A stretch of 64,000 nt of DNA from Rhodospirillales bacterium (GTDB taxonomy: Bacteria > Pseudomonadota > Alphaproteobacteria > Rhodospirillales > WMHbin7), in the NCBI GenBank assembly GCA_016214125.1, contig JACRPC010000012.1, positions 124,001 to 188,000 on the forward strand. The letters are read 5' to 3'. The position numbers and the translations under genes were made by a program. A model generated the notes under the pieces. That model was not told the origin of the DNA. It made no database searches and saw only the letters and a program-made list of their open reading frames with translations. Below, in pieces: positions 1-9,323 of this stretch (the first letter of the stretch is position 1; each line of letters begins with the position of its first letter).

Positions 1-1
1 G

Positions 2-2161
2 GCGCCCGGCTGTCACATCTTCGCCATCATGATGAAGGACCCCCAGCGCCGGATCGAGGCCGTCACCCAGTTCGGCGGCGAGGGCATGCCCTGGATCGGG
101 CTGGCGCCCTACACCGCCCGGCCGCACATCGTCCAGAACATCGGCGACGGTTCGCTGTTCCATGCCAGCTATCTCAACATCCGTTACGCCATCTCGCAGG
201 GCGTTTCGATGACCTTCAAGATTCTCTACAACGGCGCCATCGCCAACACCGGCGGCCAGCCGCCGGTCTCGGCCAAGACCGTTCCCGAGCTGGCCGGCTT
301 GTTGGCGATCGAGGGCGCGGTCCGCATCGCCATCGTCACCCGCGAGCCCCAACGCTACCGCGGCGATACCCTGCCCGCCGGCACCGAGATCCGTGATCCC
401 GACGGTCTGGTCGATCTCCTGAAGGATTTCGAGCAGACCAAGGGCGTCACCGTCGCCATTCTGGACGGCATGTGCGCCAACGAGCGCCGCCGCCAGCAAA
501 AGCGCGGCAAACGCCCGCCCACCACCCAATTCACCCTGATCAACGAAGAGGTCTGCGAAAATTGCGGCCAGTGCGGCGACAAGGCGAATTGCATGTCGTT
601 GCAGAAGGTGGACACCGCGCTGGGTCCCAAGACCTTCATCCACCAATCCTCGTGCAACCAGGATCAAAGTTGCGTCGCCGCCGATTGCCCCTCCTTCCTC
701 ACCGTCGAGACGGCGCCCGGCCAGGGGCCGCGCAAGCCCAAGCCGCCCACCCTCGACATGGCCTTGCCGGCGCCGGCGCCGGCGGCCTTGGACCGGCCCT
801 ACCATGTCTACATCCCCGGCGTCGGCGGCACCGGCGTGGTCACCGTCAACGCCATCCTGGCCCAGGCGGCGATGCTCGACGGCCTAGCGGTGATCGGCTT
901 CGATCAGATGGGTGCCAGCCAGAAATGGGGAACCGTGCTGTCCAGCCTCATCCTTTCCCGCCAGCCCCTGGCCGCCAGCAACAAGGTGGGGCTGGGCAAG
1001 GCCGATCTTTATCTGGTGCTCGATCCGGTGGCCGGCTCGGACGCGCTCAATCTCGATCGCTGCACGCCGGGCAAGACGGTTGCCATCGTCAACACCGACA
1101 TCCTGCCCACCGCCGAGATGGTGCGCGACGTTCACCTGGCGGTGCCGAGCCAGGGCATGCTGGCGGCGATCGACGCCGCCTCCGATCCGGCCCGCAACCG
1201 CCGGCTCGACGCCAGGCGGATCGCCGAAGCGCTGCTGGGCGATTACATGATGACCAACATGGTGGCGGTGGGCGCCGTCATTCAGACCGGCCTGTTGCCG
1301 ATCTCGCCCGCCAGCCTCGAGGCGGCAATCGGCATCAACGGCGTCCAGGTCGAAGCCAATCTGGCGGCCTTTCGGGCCGGACGCTTGAGCCAGTCCGATC
1401 CGAAGCGTCTGGCCCAGATGGTGCCGGCGCAGGCGCCGACCTTGGCCGACCGCTTTGCCCATCTCGCGCAAACCCGCAGCCCGGCCCGCCAGGCGGCGCT
1501 GGAACGCCTGACCGCCCGCCTGGGCGAGACCGACGCCGAAACGCGCGATCTGTTCCTTAAGCTGGCCGAGGATTTGATCGACTATCAGAACGAGGCCTAC
1601 GCCGCCCGTTTTTCCGAACGGGTGGCGATGGCCAATCGCCAGGAGCGTCAGACGCTGGGCAGCGCCGCCAACGGCCGGCTGACCCGGGCCGCCATACGCG
1701 GCCTGCACAAGCTGATGGCCTATAAGGACGAGTACGAGGTGGCGCGCCTGATGGTCCAGCCGGTCTTCCAGGAACGAATGCAGGCCCTGTTTGCGCCGGG
1801 CGCCAAATTCTCTTATCGCTTCCAGCCGCCCGCTTTGCGCCATTTCGGCTTGAAAAAGAAGCTCGCCCTTGGCTTGGGCTTCACGCCGATTCTGAAAGGG
1901 CTGGCTGGATTACGCGGCCTGCGCGGCGGCGCGCTCGATCCGTTCGCGCGCAATCCGGCAAGGCGGGAGGAACGCCGCCTGATCGGCTGGTACGAGGGAC
2001 TGGCCGAATTGGCGCTGAGCCGGCTTTCGCCGGCCAACGCCAAGACGGTCGAGGCCGTGCTCGAACTCCCCGCCGACATCCGGGGCTATGAGGAGATGAA
2101 GCTCGCCTCGGCCCAGGCGGCGCGCGCCAAGGCGGCCGCCTTGTTGGCCGAGATCGGTTAG
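2..2161 (+). CDS. Indolepyruvate ferredoxin oxidoreductase, fused large form, 3' part (start lies before the window)
   Basis: The reading frame is open from base 2 with no start codon, so the 719 visible residues are the C-terminal part of a protein whose family is usually about 1150-1190 residues. The enzyme oxidatively decarboxylates aryl pyruvates such as indolepyruvate to aryl-acetyl-CoA with ferredoxin as acceptor. Visible in order: the end of the TPP-binding region (about 1-170); a cysteine cluster (CENCGQCGDKANC, then CNQDQSC) that fits an iron-sulfur cluster; the gamma-type domain starting YIPGVGGTGVV; and a long C-terminal domain typical of the fused form. It converges on rhlE with only 3 bases between stop codons. 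Family assignment is firm; the exact 2-oxoacid substrate is inferred. Confidence 0.93.
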   Translation, partial: APGCHIFAIMMKDPQRRIEAVTQFGGEGMPWIGLAPYTARPHIVQNIGDGSLFHASYLNIRYAISQGVSMTFKILYNGAIANTGGQPPVSAKTVPELAGLLAIEGAVRIAIVTREPQRYRGDTLPAGTEIRDPDGLVDLLKDFEQTKGVTVAILDGMCANERRRQQKRGKRPPTTQFTLINEEVCENCGQCGDKANCMSLQKVDTALGPKTFIHQSSCNQDQSCVAADCPSFLTVETAPGQGPRKPKPPTLDMALPAPAPAALDRPYHVYIPGVGGTGVVTVNAILAQAAMLDGLAVIGFDQMGASQKWGTVLSSLILSRQPLAASNKVGLGKADLYLVLDPVAGSDALNLDRCTPGKTVAIVNTDILPTAEMVRDVHLAVPSQGMLAAIDAASDPARNRRLDARRIAEALLGDYMMTNMVAVGAVIQTGLLPISPASLEAAIGINGVQVEANLAAFRAGRLSQSDPKRLAQMVPAQAPTLADRFAHLAQTRSPARQAALERLTARLGETDAETRDLFLKLAEDLIDYQNEAYAARFSERVAMANRQERQTLGSAANGRLTRAAIRGLHKLMAYKDEYEVARLMVQPVFQERMQALFAPGAKFSYRFQPPALRHFGLKKKLALGLGFTPILKGLAGLRGLRGGALDPFARNPARREERRLIGWYEGLAELALSRLSPANAKTVEAVLELPADIRGYEEMKLASAQAARAKAAALLAEIG

Positions 2162-2164
2162 AGC

Positions 2165-3460
<1,296 letters not shown>

Positions 3461-3498
3461 TCTGGTTCTTTCGATGATGATGAGGTGTGCGTGCCGGA

Positions 3499-3774
3499 TC
3501 AGCGATGGCGGCGCGGCGGAGGACGGCGCGCGGGTGTCACCACGCTTTCCTTGGCTTCCTTGTGCCGGAAGTTGATGCGCCCCTTGGTGAGATCGTAGGG
3601 CGTCATCTCGACCGTGACCCGGTCGCCGGCCAGGATGCGGATGCGGTTTTTCTTCATCCGACCCGACACATAGCACAGGATGTCGATTCCGTTCTCCATC
3701 GTCACCCGAAACCGGGTATCGGGGAGAACTTCCTTAACAATCCCGTCCATTTCAATAACGTCTTCTTTCGCCAC
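3499..3774 (-). CDS. infA: Translation initiation factor IF-1, extended paralogue
   Basis: A 91-residue protein starting at a GTG preceded by an AGAAGGA-like ribosome site. Residues 1-70 are a clear IF-1 OB fold ([19 protein letters not shown], then [15 protein letters not shown], then [14 protein letters not shown]). IF-1 is normally about 72 residues; here about 19 extra residues rich in Arg, Pro and Ala follow (ending RRPPPRRHR). IF-1 binds the 30S A site during initiation. The extension and the adjacent DEAD-box helicase suggest a second, condition-specific IF-1 rather than the only copy, but the rest of the genome is not visible. Confidence 0.93.
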   Translation of the reverse strand: MAKEDVIEMDGIVKEVLPDTRFRVTMENGIDILCYVSGRMKKNRIRILAGDRVTVEMTPYDLTKGRINFRHKEAKESVVTPARRPPPRRHR

Positions 3775-4014
3775 TTACTGCGGTCCTTCTCTCGCGCGGC
3801 CGAGGCAACCCGCCTCCGGGAAACCCGTCGCGGGACACAGGAAAAGCTCTTGTGCGTTCGTGGCGGATTTGTCGTCGCAAGCCTGGACACGCGATGGGCC
3901 GACTTGCAGCTTGGTGCCATCGGTCGCTTGGACCCATGGCCTTCCAGCGCCGTGGTTGTCTCACATGCGGATGGGAAAAGCAACGCAAATCGTTCGTAGG
4001 CTTCTGTTTAGGCT
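3775..4014. other. Gene-free leader region upstream of infA
   Basis: No coding frame here reads like a protein on either strand. On the minus strand this would be the promoter and 5' leader of infA-rhlE. I could not pick a convincing -35/-10 pair, and there is no obvious intrinsic terminator. It borders the two repeat copies described separately. Confidence 0.4.
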
Positions 4015-4087
4015 GCCCTCAATCGCCGGGCGCTCGCTCCGCTCGCTGGGCTTTCGCGCCACGAGGCGCGCGGGCGCGGTCGCGCCC
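4015..4087 (+). repeat. Dispersed GC-rich intergenic repeat, copy 1
   Basis: Begins CCCTCAATCGCC and contains a self-complementary GCGCTCGCTCCGCTCGCTGG segment followed by TTTCGCGCCACGAGGCGCG. The same order of blocks recurs at 4138-4171 (shorter), at 22017-22090 in inverse orientation and at 46911-46977. It holds short hairpins such as GCGCC-ACGA-GGCGC and has no coding potential. It is probably a lineage-specific REP-like element; its function is unknown. Confidence 0.65.
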
Positions 4088-4137
4088 GAAAGGGATTCAT
4101 GGGTTGATATCGTTGGCGTTATATAGCCCTCAGGCGG

Positions 4138-4171
4138 CCCTCAATCGCCAAGCGCTCGCTCCGCTCGCTGG
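4138..4171 (+). repeat. Dispersed GC-rich intergenic repeat, copy 2 (short)
   Basis: A 34-base partial copy of the repeat at 4015, identical except for two bases (CCAAG instead of CCGGG). It ends 3 bases before the stop codon of pckG, so it sits directly at the 3' end of that gene and could form part of its mRNA 3' end. Confidence 0.6.
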
Positions 4172-4174
4172 AAA

Positions 4175-6001
4175 TCAGCGCGGCATCTTCCAGACCGCCG
4201 GGCCGCGTTCCAGCCGTGCCGCCAGCAATTGGCGCTGCAATTCCAGCTCCTTGGGCAGGCGGGCGCCGAACTGGGCGAAATGGGCGACCTGCTCTTGGGT
4301 CTCGGCCAGGCCGGCGTCGCGGTCGATCTCCATCAGGCGGCGGAAGGTCTCTTCGCTGAAATCGAGCCCGCGCCAATTGAGATCGTGATGGCGCGGCATG
4401 TAGCCGAACGGGCTTTCCACCGCATGGCCGCGGCCGCGCGCCCGCTCGACGATCCAGGCCAGCACCCGCATGTTCTCGCCATAGCCCGGCCAGATGAAGC
4501 GGCCATGCTCGTCCTTGCGGAACCAGTTGACGCGGAAGATGGAAGGCGCGTTCGCCACCTTGCGGCCGAAATCGAGCCAATGGCCCCAGTAATCGGCCAT
4601 GTTGTAGCCGCAGAAGGGCAGCATCGCCATCGGGTCGCGGCGGATCGCCGCCTGGCCGATGGCGGCCGCCGTCGCCTCGGAGCCCATGGTGGCGGCCAGA
4701 TAGACGCCGTGCGACCAATCGAAGGCCTGATAGACCAAGGGGAAGGTCTTGGAGAGCCGGCCGCCGAAGATGAAGGCCGAGATCGGCACGCCCTGCGGGT
4801 CTTCCCAGGCGGGATCGAGGCTGGGGCATTCCTTGGCCGGCACGGTGAAGCGGGCGTTGGGATGCGCCCCCTTGTTCACGCTTTCCGGCGTCCAATCCTG
4901 GCCACGCCAATCGACGGCGTGGGCGGGCGGATCGCCATCCATGCCCTCCCACCAGACGTCGCCGTCGTCGGTAAGCGCCACGTTGGTGAACAGGCCGTTG
5001 CGATCGAGCATCCTCATCGCGTTCGGATTGGTGCTCATCGAGGTGCCGGGCGCGACGCCGAAATAGCCGGCCTCGGGATTGATGGCGTGCAGGCGGCCAT
5101 CCTTGCCGGGCTTGATCCAGGCGATGTCGTCGCCCACCGTCCACAGCTTCCAGCCGTCGAAGCCCTTGGGCGGGATCATCATGGCGAAATTGGTCTTGCC
5201 GCAGGCCGAGGGGAAGGCGGCGGCGACGTAGGTTTTCTCGCCGGCCGGATTCTCGACCCCCAGGATCAGCATGTGCTCGGCCAGCCAGCCTTCGTCTCTG
5301 GCCATCGCCGAGGCGATGCGCAACGCAAAGCATTTCTTGCCGAGCAGAGCGTTGCCGCCATAACCCGACCCGTAGGACCAGATCGCCCGCTCCTCGGGGA
5401 AATGGACGATGTATTTGGTTTCGTTGCAGGGCCAGGCGACATCCTTCTGGCCCGGCGCCAGCGGCGCGCCCACCGAATGCAGGCAGGGCACGAAAGGCCC
5501 GTCATGCAGGCGATCGAGCACCTTCTGGCCCATGCGGGTCATGATGCGCATGTTGACCACCGCGTAGGGGCTGTCGGTGAGCTGGACGCCGATATGGGCA
5601 ATGGGCGAGCCCAAAGGCCCCATGCTGAAGGGCACCACATAGAGCGTGCGGCCCTTCATCGCGCCGGCGAATAGCTTTTTCAGCGTCGCCTTCATTTCGG
5701 CCGGATCGGCCCAGTTGTTGGTGGGGCCGGCTTCGTCCTTGGATTTCGAGCAGATGAAGGTGCGGTCCTCGACCCGGGCGACGTCGGAGGCGTGCGAGCG
5801 CGCCAGAAAGCAATGCGGCCGCTTCTTGTCGTCGAGCGGAATCAGCGTGCCGGCGGCCACCATCTCGCGGCACAGGCGGTCGTATTCCTCCTGCGAGCCG
5901 TCGCACCAATAAATGCGCTCGGGCTGGCAGAGTTTGACGACCTCATCGATCCAGGCGAGAAGGGCGGCGTTGTTGGTCTTTTTGGCGGCGACGGCGGACA
6001 T
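4175..6001 (-). CDS. pckG: Phosphoenolpyruvate carboxykinase (GTP)
   Basis: A 608-residue protein matching the GTP-dependent class in length and sequence. It interconverts oxaloacetate plus GTP with PEP, CO2 and GDP. Visible: the N-terminal substrate region with TNNWADP, the [13 protein letters not shown] segment, and the kinase P-loop with the class-specific cysteine (FPSACGKTN, 263-271). I prefer the ATG at 6001 (MSAVAAKK) because AGGGAG lies about 10 bases upstream; the ATG at 6010 would leave almost no spacing. It lies 94 bases downstream of the phosphonate operon on the same strand and makes PEP, the substrate of the PEP mutase encoded there. Co-transcription is possible but unproven. 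Confidence 0.96.
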   Translation of the reverse strand: MSAVAAKKTNNAALLAWIDEVVKLCQPERIYWCDGSQEEYDRLCREMVAAGTLIPLDDKKRPHCFLARSHASDVARVEDRTFICSKSKDEAGPTNNWADPAEMKATLKKLFAGAMKGRTLYVVPFSMGPLGSPIAHIGVQLTDSPYAVVNMRIMTRMGQKVLDRLHDGPFVPCLHSVGAPLAPGQKDVAWPCNETKYIVHFPEERAIWSYGSGYGGNALLGKKCFALRIASAMARDEGWLAEHMLILGVENPAGEKTYVAAAFPSACGKTNFAMMIPPKGFDGWKLWTVGDDIAWIKPGKDGRLHAINPEAGYFGVAPGTSMSTNPNAMRMLDRNGLFTNVALTDDGDVWWEGMDGDPPAHAVDWRGQDWTPESVNKGAHPNARFTVPAKECPSLDPAWEDPQGVPISAFIFGGRLSKTFPLVYQAFDWSHGVYLAATMGSEATAAAIGQAAIRRDPMAMLPFCGYNMADYWGHWLDFGRKVANAPSIFRVNWFRKDEHGRFIWPGYGENMRVLAWIVERARGRGHAVESPFGYMPRHHDLNWRGLDFSEETFRRLMEIDRDAGLAETQEQVAHFAQFGARLPKELELQRQLLAARLERGPAVWKMPR

Positions 6002-6095
6002 TCCGGACATTCTCCCTGGTGAAAAAGGCGGCATCCCGATTTCATCCGCAGCCTAATGGAAGACGAACGAGGATGCAAAGCCGGCGGTTGGGCCC

Positions 6096-6959
6096 CTATA
6101 GGGCGTCGATAACCGCGCTTTCATTGACTTCGGCCAAGCCCTTAATGATCGCCCGTTCGAACAGCGCCAGCGCGGCGGCCGAGACCGGCATCGGCTGACC
6201 CAGGGCCTTGGCCAGGGCCAGGCCATAGGCCGCATCCTTGGCCCGCCAGCGGGTGGCGAAATAGACATCGTCATGGCGGCCCTGGGCCATGCGCCCGACC
6301 ATGGTTTTCACTAAGGGCGAGGCGAGCGCGCCGCTTGAAAGCGCCTGGGCGGCGAGATCGAGATCGAGCCCGGCCTTGGCGGCCAGCCGCATGCCCTCGG
6401 CGAGGGCGGCCAATTGCGCCGCCCCCATCAGATTGGCGACCAGCTTGTAGGCGGTGCCGGTGCCGATGGGTCCGAAATGCAGGATGCGGGCGATATAGGC
6501 GGAGAGCACCGTCTGGGCGGCGGCGATGGTCTCGGACTCGCCCCCGGCCAGAAGCGTCAGGCGGCGTTCGGCGGCGCCGTCGGGCCCGCCGGTCACCGGG
6601 CCATCGAGATAGCGCCAACCGCGACGCTGGGCCAAGGTCGCCAGCTCCTTGACCCAGGCTTGCGAAAGCGTCGAACTTTCGACCGCGATGGCGCCCGGTT
6701 TGGGCGCAACCGAGAGCGCGCCCTCGGGCCCCAGCCAGACGGATTTCGACGCGGCATCGTCGCCGACGATGGCGATCACCAGATCGGCATCCTGGGCCGC
6801 CTGGGCCGGCGTGGCGGCCCAATGCGCGCCGGCCTCAAGCAGCGGCCGGGCGCGCGCCGACGTGCGGTTGTAGACGGTCAGGCGATGGCCGGCCCCAAGA
6901 AGATTGCGGGCCATCGGCAGGCCCATGGCGCCCAGCCCCAGGAATCCGACCGTCGCCAT
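6096..6959 (-). CDS. NAD(P)-dependent beta-hydroxyacid dehydrogenase (3-hydroxyisobutyrate dehydrogenase family)
   Basis: A 287-residue protein with an N-terminal Rossmann motif (GFLGLGAMGLPMA), an NRT loop at 31-33 that suggests NADPH preference, the substrate-binding DGPVTGG at 119-125 and the catalytic lysine in GTAYKLVAN (K172). Members reduce small semialdehydes or oxidise beta-hydroxyacids. It has a strong AAGGGGGG ribosome site and starts 25 bases after the radical SAM gene, as the last gene of the phosphonate operon. In that setting it could reduce phosphonoacetaldehyde or a derived semialdehyde. That role is inferred from position only; a valine- or glyoxylate-pathway role is the alternative. 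Confidence 0.88.
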   Translation of the reverse strand: MATVGFLGLGAMGLPMARNLLGAGHRLTVYNRTSARARPLLEAGAHWAATPAQAAQDADLVIAIVGDDAASKSVWLGPEGALSVAPKPGAIAVESSTLSQAWVKELATLAQRRGWRYLDGPVTGGPDGAAERRLTLLAGGESETIAAAQTVLSAYIARILHFGPIGTGTAYKLVANLMGAAQLAALAEGMRLAAKAGLDLDLAAQALSSGALASPLVKTMVGRMAQGRHDDVYFATRWRAKDAAYGLALAKALGQPMPVSAAALALFERAIIKGLAEVNESAVIDAL

Positions 6960-6984
6960 GGCGCCCCCCTTCCCGCCTGCCCTC

Positions 6985-8472
6985 TCAGCTCATGAACTGG
7001 CGGACATAACGCTCGGCGAATTGGCGGTAGAGCGCGTTGCCTTCGGGTGTGTCGGCCTCGGCCTTCTCGATGTCCGGCCAGTCTTCCTTGGGGAACTTGA
7101 CGTAAAGCGGGAAGGTGCGGTGCAGCCCGACCAGCTCCTTGTAGCGAAGCTGCGGCATGTCCATCGAGGGGCCGAGGCGGTAATCGTTGGCGATCGCGTC
7201 GTCCTTGATGAAGCCTTCCAGCTCGCAGACCCGCCTGAGCGTGCAGCCCTTGTAGGGGCTGAAATAGCTGACCATCACGCCATGCGCCTGGATCTTGCGG
7301 TTAAGCTCGATGGTCTCGAAAATCATCTCGCGGGTTTCGCCGGGGAAGCCGATGATGTTGTTGGCGCTGACCCGGATGCCGGTTTCCTTGAGCAGCTCGA
7401 AGGCGCGCAGGATGGTCTTGTCCTCGATGTTGCGGCCCAAGACGTTCTTGCGCAGCCCCAAATTGCCGCTTTCCAGCCCGACGCTGATGCCCTCGCAGCC
7501 GATCTGGCGCAACAGGCCGGTCTTGTCCTCGTTGATCGATTCGGGGCGGGCCTCGACCCAGAAGGGCAGCTTGATCTTGTCTTGATAAAGCTGGCCGAAG
7601 CGCTCGATGCGGGCCCGGGTGGTGGTGAGGAAACTTTCCGCCACCAGATAGACATAGGCCAGATCGAACGCCGCCTTCTTCTCGGCCATCTCGTCGACCA
7701 GGCGATCGACATCTTGCTCGCGGTAATAGCCGCCATGCTTGTCGTAAAGCTCGCCGAAGCCGGAATTGATGCAGAAGGTGCAGGTGTAGGGGCAGCCGCG
7801 ATTCATCTCGAAGGTGCCGGTGACCGAGATCTTGCCGCCCATCGGCTTCCAGAAGCGGCGCCGGTCGTAGACCGACCAGTCCTGATAGGGCAATTGGCTC
7901 ATGGCGATCGGCGGTCGCACCGGATTCACGTAGAGCTTGCCGTCCTTCTTGACCCAGAGATTGGCGATGGCGGTGATGTCGCCGCCGGCGCGCAGCGTGC
8001 GGCAAAGCTCGACCAGCGCCTCCTCGCCTTCGCCGACGCAGACCATATCGACCGCCGGCTCCTTGATGACGATCTCGGGCGCGAAGGTGGCGTAGGGACC
8101 ACCAGCGATGGTGGGAATGCCGCTGTCCCGAATGGCCTGCAAGAGGCGTACGCCCAGGGGATGCGTCACTTCGATCGAGGACAGCCCGATCAGATGGGGT
8201 TTCCACTCGGCAACCTGGCGGGCGAAATCCTCGACGACGTCGGTTTCTTCCGGAATGATGCCAAGATCCTTGAAATCGGTCTTCTTGACCTGCAAGGCGC
8301 TGGCCCGAGCCTCGTCGCCGGTGATCTCGGCGGTGCGGTAGAAGGTGGTGTCGAACAGCTTGACCTCGATCCCCTCCTTCTTCAGGCAGGCGGCGAGCAT
8401 GCCGATGCCCGCCGTGATCAGCGTGTCCAGCATGGTGTTGCAATTCACCAGCAATACCTTGAATTCCCTCAT
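6985..8472 (-). CDS. B12-binding-domain radical SAM protein
   Basis: A 495-residue protein. Residues about 1-160 form a cobalamin-binding-type Rossmann domain (MREFKVLLVN, then GLSSIEVTHPLG, then TIAGGPYATFAPEI). The canonical DxHxxG is not evident; FDTTFYR sits where it would be expected. The radical SAM cluster motif is C227-PYT-C231-TF-C234, followed by a typical TIM-barrel region (GISVGLESG, ANNIIGFPGET). Such enzymes methylate or rearrange unreactive carbons; Fom3 and PhpK in phosphonate pathways belong to this superfamily. The start overlaps the preceding stop (ATGA), so translation is coupled. It probably modifies a phosphonate intermediate or the molecule receiving it; the reaction is unknown. 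Confidence 0.9.
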   Translation of the reverse strand: MREFKVLLVNCNTMLDTLITAGIGMLAACLKKEGIEVKLFDTTFYRTAEITGDEARASALQVKKTDFKDLGIIPEETDVVEDFARQVAEWKPHLIGLSSIEVTHPLGVRLLQAIRDSGIPTIAGGPYATFAPEIVIKEPAVDMVCVGEGEEALVELCRTLRAGGDITAIANLWVKKDGKLYVNPVRPPIAMSQLPYQDWSVYDRRRFWKPMGGKISVTGTFEMNRGCPYTCTFCINSGFGELYDKHGGYYREQDVDRLVDEMAEKKAAFDLAYVYLVAESFLTTTRARIERFGQLYQDKIKLPFWVEARPESINEDKTGLLRQIGCEGISVGLESGNLGLRKNVLGRNIEDKTILRAFELLKETGIRVSANNIIGFPGETREMIFETIELNRKIQAHGVMVSYFSPYKGCTLRRVCELEGFIKDDAIANDYRLGPSMDMPQLRYKELVGLHRTFPLYVKFPKEDWPDIEKAEADTPEGNALYRQFAERYVRQFMS

Positions 8473-9323
8473 GGCTCGGCTCCCATGTTGCTCGTTAACG
8501 GTGCGACCAGGCCGGCGATCCATTCGTAGCCGGCCAAAATGTCGCGGCTCAGTGTTGCGATCGGATATTCGTAAATGATCTCCGCCCCGGGGCTTCTCTT
8601 TAGCACCAAGGCCAGGCTCTTTGGAACATCGATCCAGCCTTCCTCGGGCGATTGCGAGGGGTGTAAGGGCACATGGCCGTGGACGCGGTTGTGGGCGTCG
8701 TCCTTGGTGTTCCACAGGTGAAGCGAGCGGGTGCGCGGGGCCAGCGCCGCCAGATCGGTGAAATAATCGCGGCCGCGCTTTTGCGCTCCCAAAAAAGTGT
8801 GGCCGATGTCGATGCAGACCCCCAAGTCCGGATGGGGGTCGAGCCGTTCGACGAAGCGGTGGGGATCGTTAAAGCCGTCGGAATAGGCGGCGAACTCGAG
8901 ATCGAGCGCCACCCCGAACCGCCGGCTGGCCTGGGCCATGCGCGCCATCGCCTCGATCGCCAGGGCTTCGGCCTTGGCCGGATCGCGGCTGTCGGTGCCG
9001 CCATAGGTGAGATGGCAGACGGCGCGCCCGGCGCCGTGCCGGGCCGCCAGCTCCAGCGTGTGATCGAGCAGCCGGAAGGACAGCGCGCGCCGTTCGGCAT
9101 CTTCGCACAAGAAGAAACAGGTGATCCCCGACCAGGGGAACCAATCGGGACGGATCACCGGCACATGGAAAGACAGGCGTTCCCGGCCCTCGGCGGCCAG
9201 GCTGGCGCGCAGGGTTTCAAGCTCGGCGAAACGCTCGGGGGCAAAGTCGAACAGCTCGACGCAACCCAGGCCGCGATGGACCAGGCTTTCCGCTTGGGCC
9301 CGGGCGACGGTGCTAGATTCCAT
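8469..9323 (-). CDS. Sugar phosphate isomerase/epimerase-like TIM-barrel protein (AP endonuclease 2 family)
   Basis: A 284-residue protein of the xylose isomerase-like TIM-barrel superfamily. Putative metal ligands occur in the expected order: the Glu of DLEFAAYSDG, the Asp and His of CIDIGHTFLG, the His of LHLWNTKDD and the Glu of IIYEYP. A GAGGAGGG ribosome site precedes the ATG. It overlaps the molybdopterin oxidoreductase gene by 11 bases and the radical SAM gene by 4, placing it firmly inside the phosphonate operon. Family members isomerise or epimerise sugars and hydroxy-acids, or hydrolyse; the substrate here is not known. Confidence 0.82.
   Translation of the reverse strand: MESSTVARAQAESLVHRGLGCVELFDFAPERFAELETLRASLAAEGRERLSFHVPVIRPDWFPWSGITCFFLCEDAERRALSFRLLDHTLELAARHGAGRAVCHLTYGGTDSRDPAKAEALAIEAMARMAQASRRFGVALDLEFAAYSDGFNDPHRFVERLDPHPDLGVCIDIGHTFLGAQKRGRDYFTDLAALAPRTRSLHLWNTKDDAHNRVHGHVPLHPSQSPEEGWIDVPKSLALVLKRSPGAEIIYEYPIATLSRDILAGYEWIAGLVAPLTSNMGAEP

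Noticed and set aside
4015-4171. Tandem repeats near 4.0-4.2 kb as a CRISPR array
   Set aside because: Only two unequal copies, internally palindromic, and no regular spacers; related copies occur at distant gene borders instead.
6904-8529. Antisense 541-codon open frame opposite the radical SAM gene
   Set aside because: Low-complexity Leu/Asp/Gly/Ala composition with no family motif; the minus-strand protein has all radical SAM motifs.
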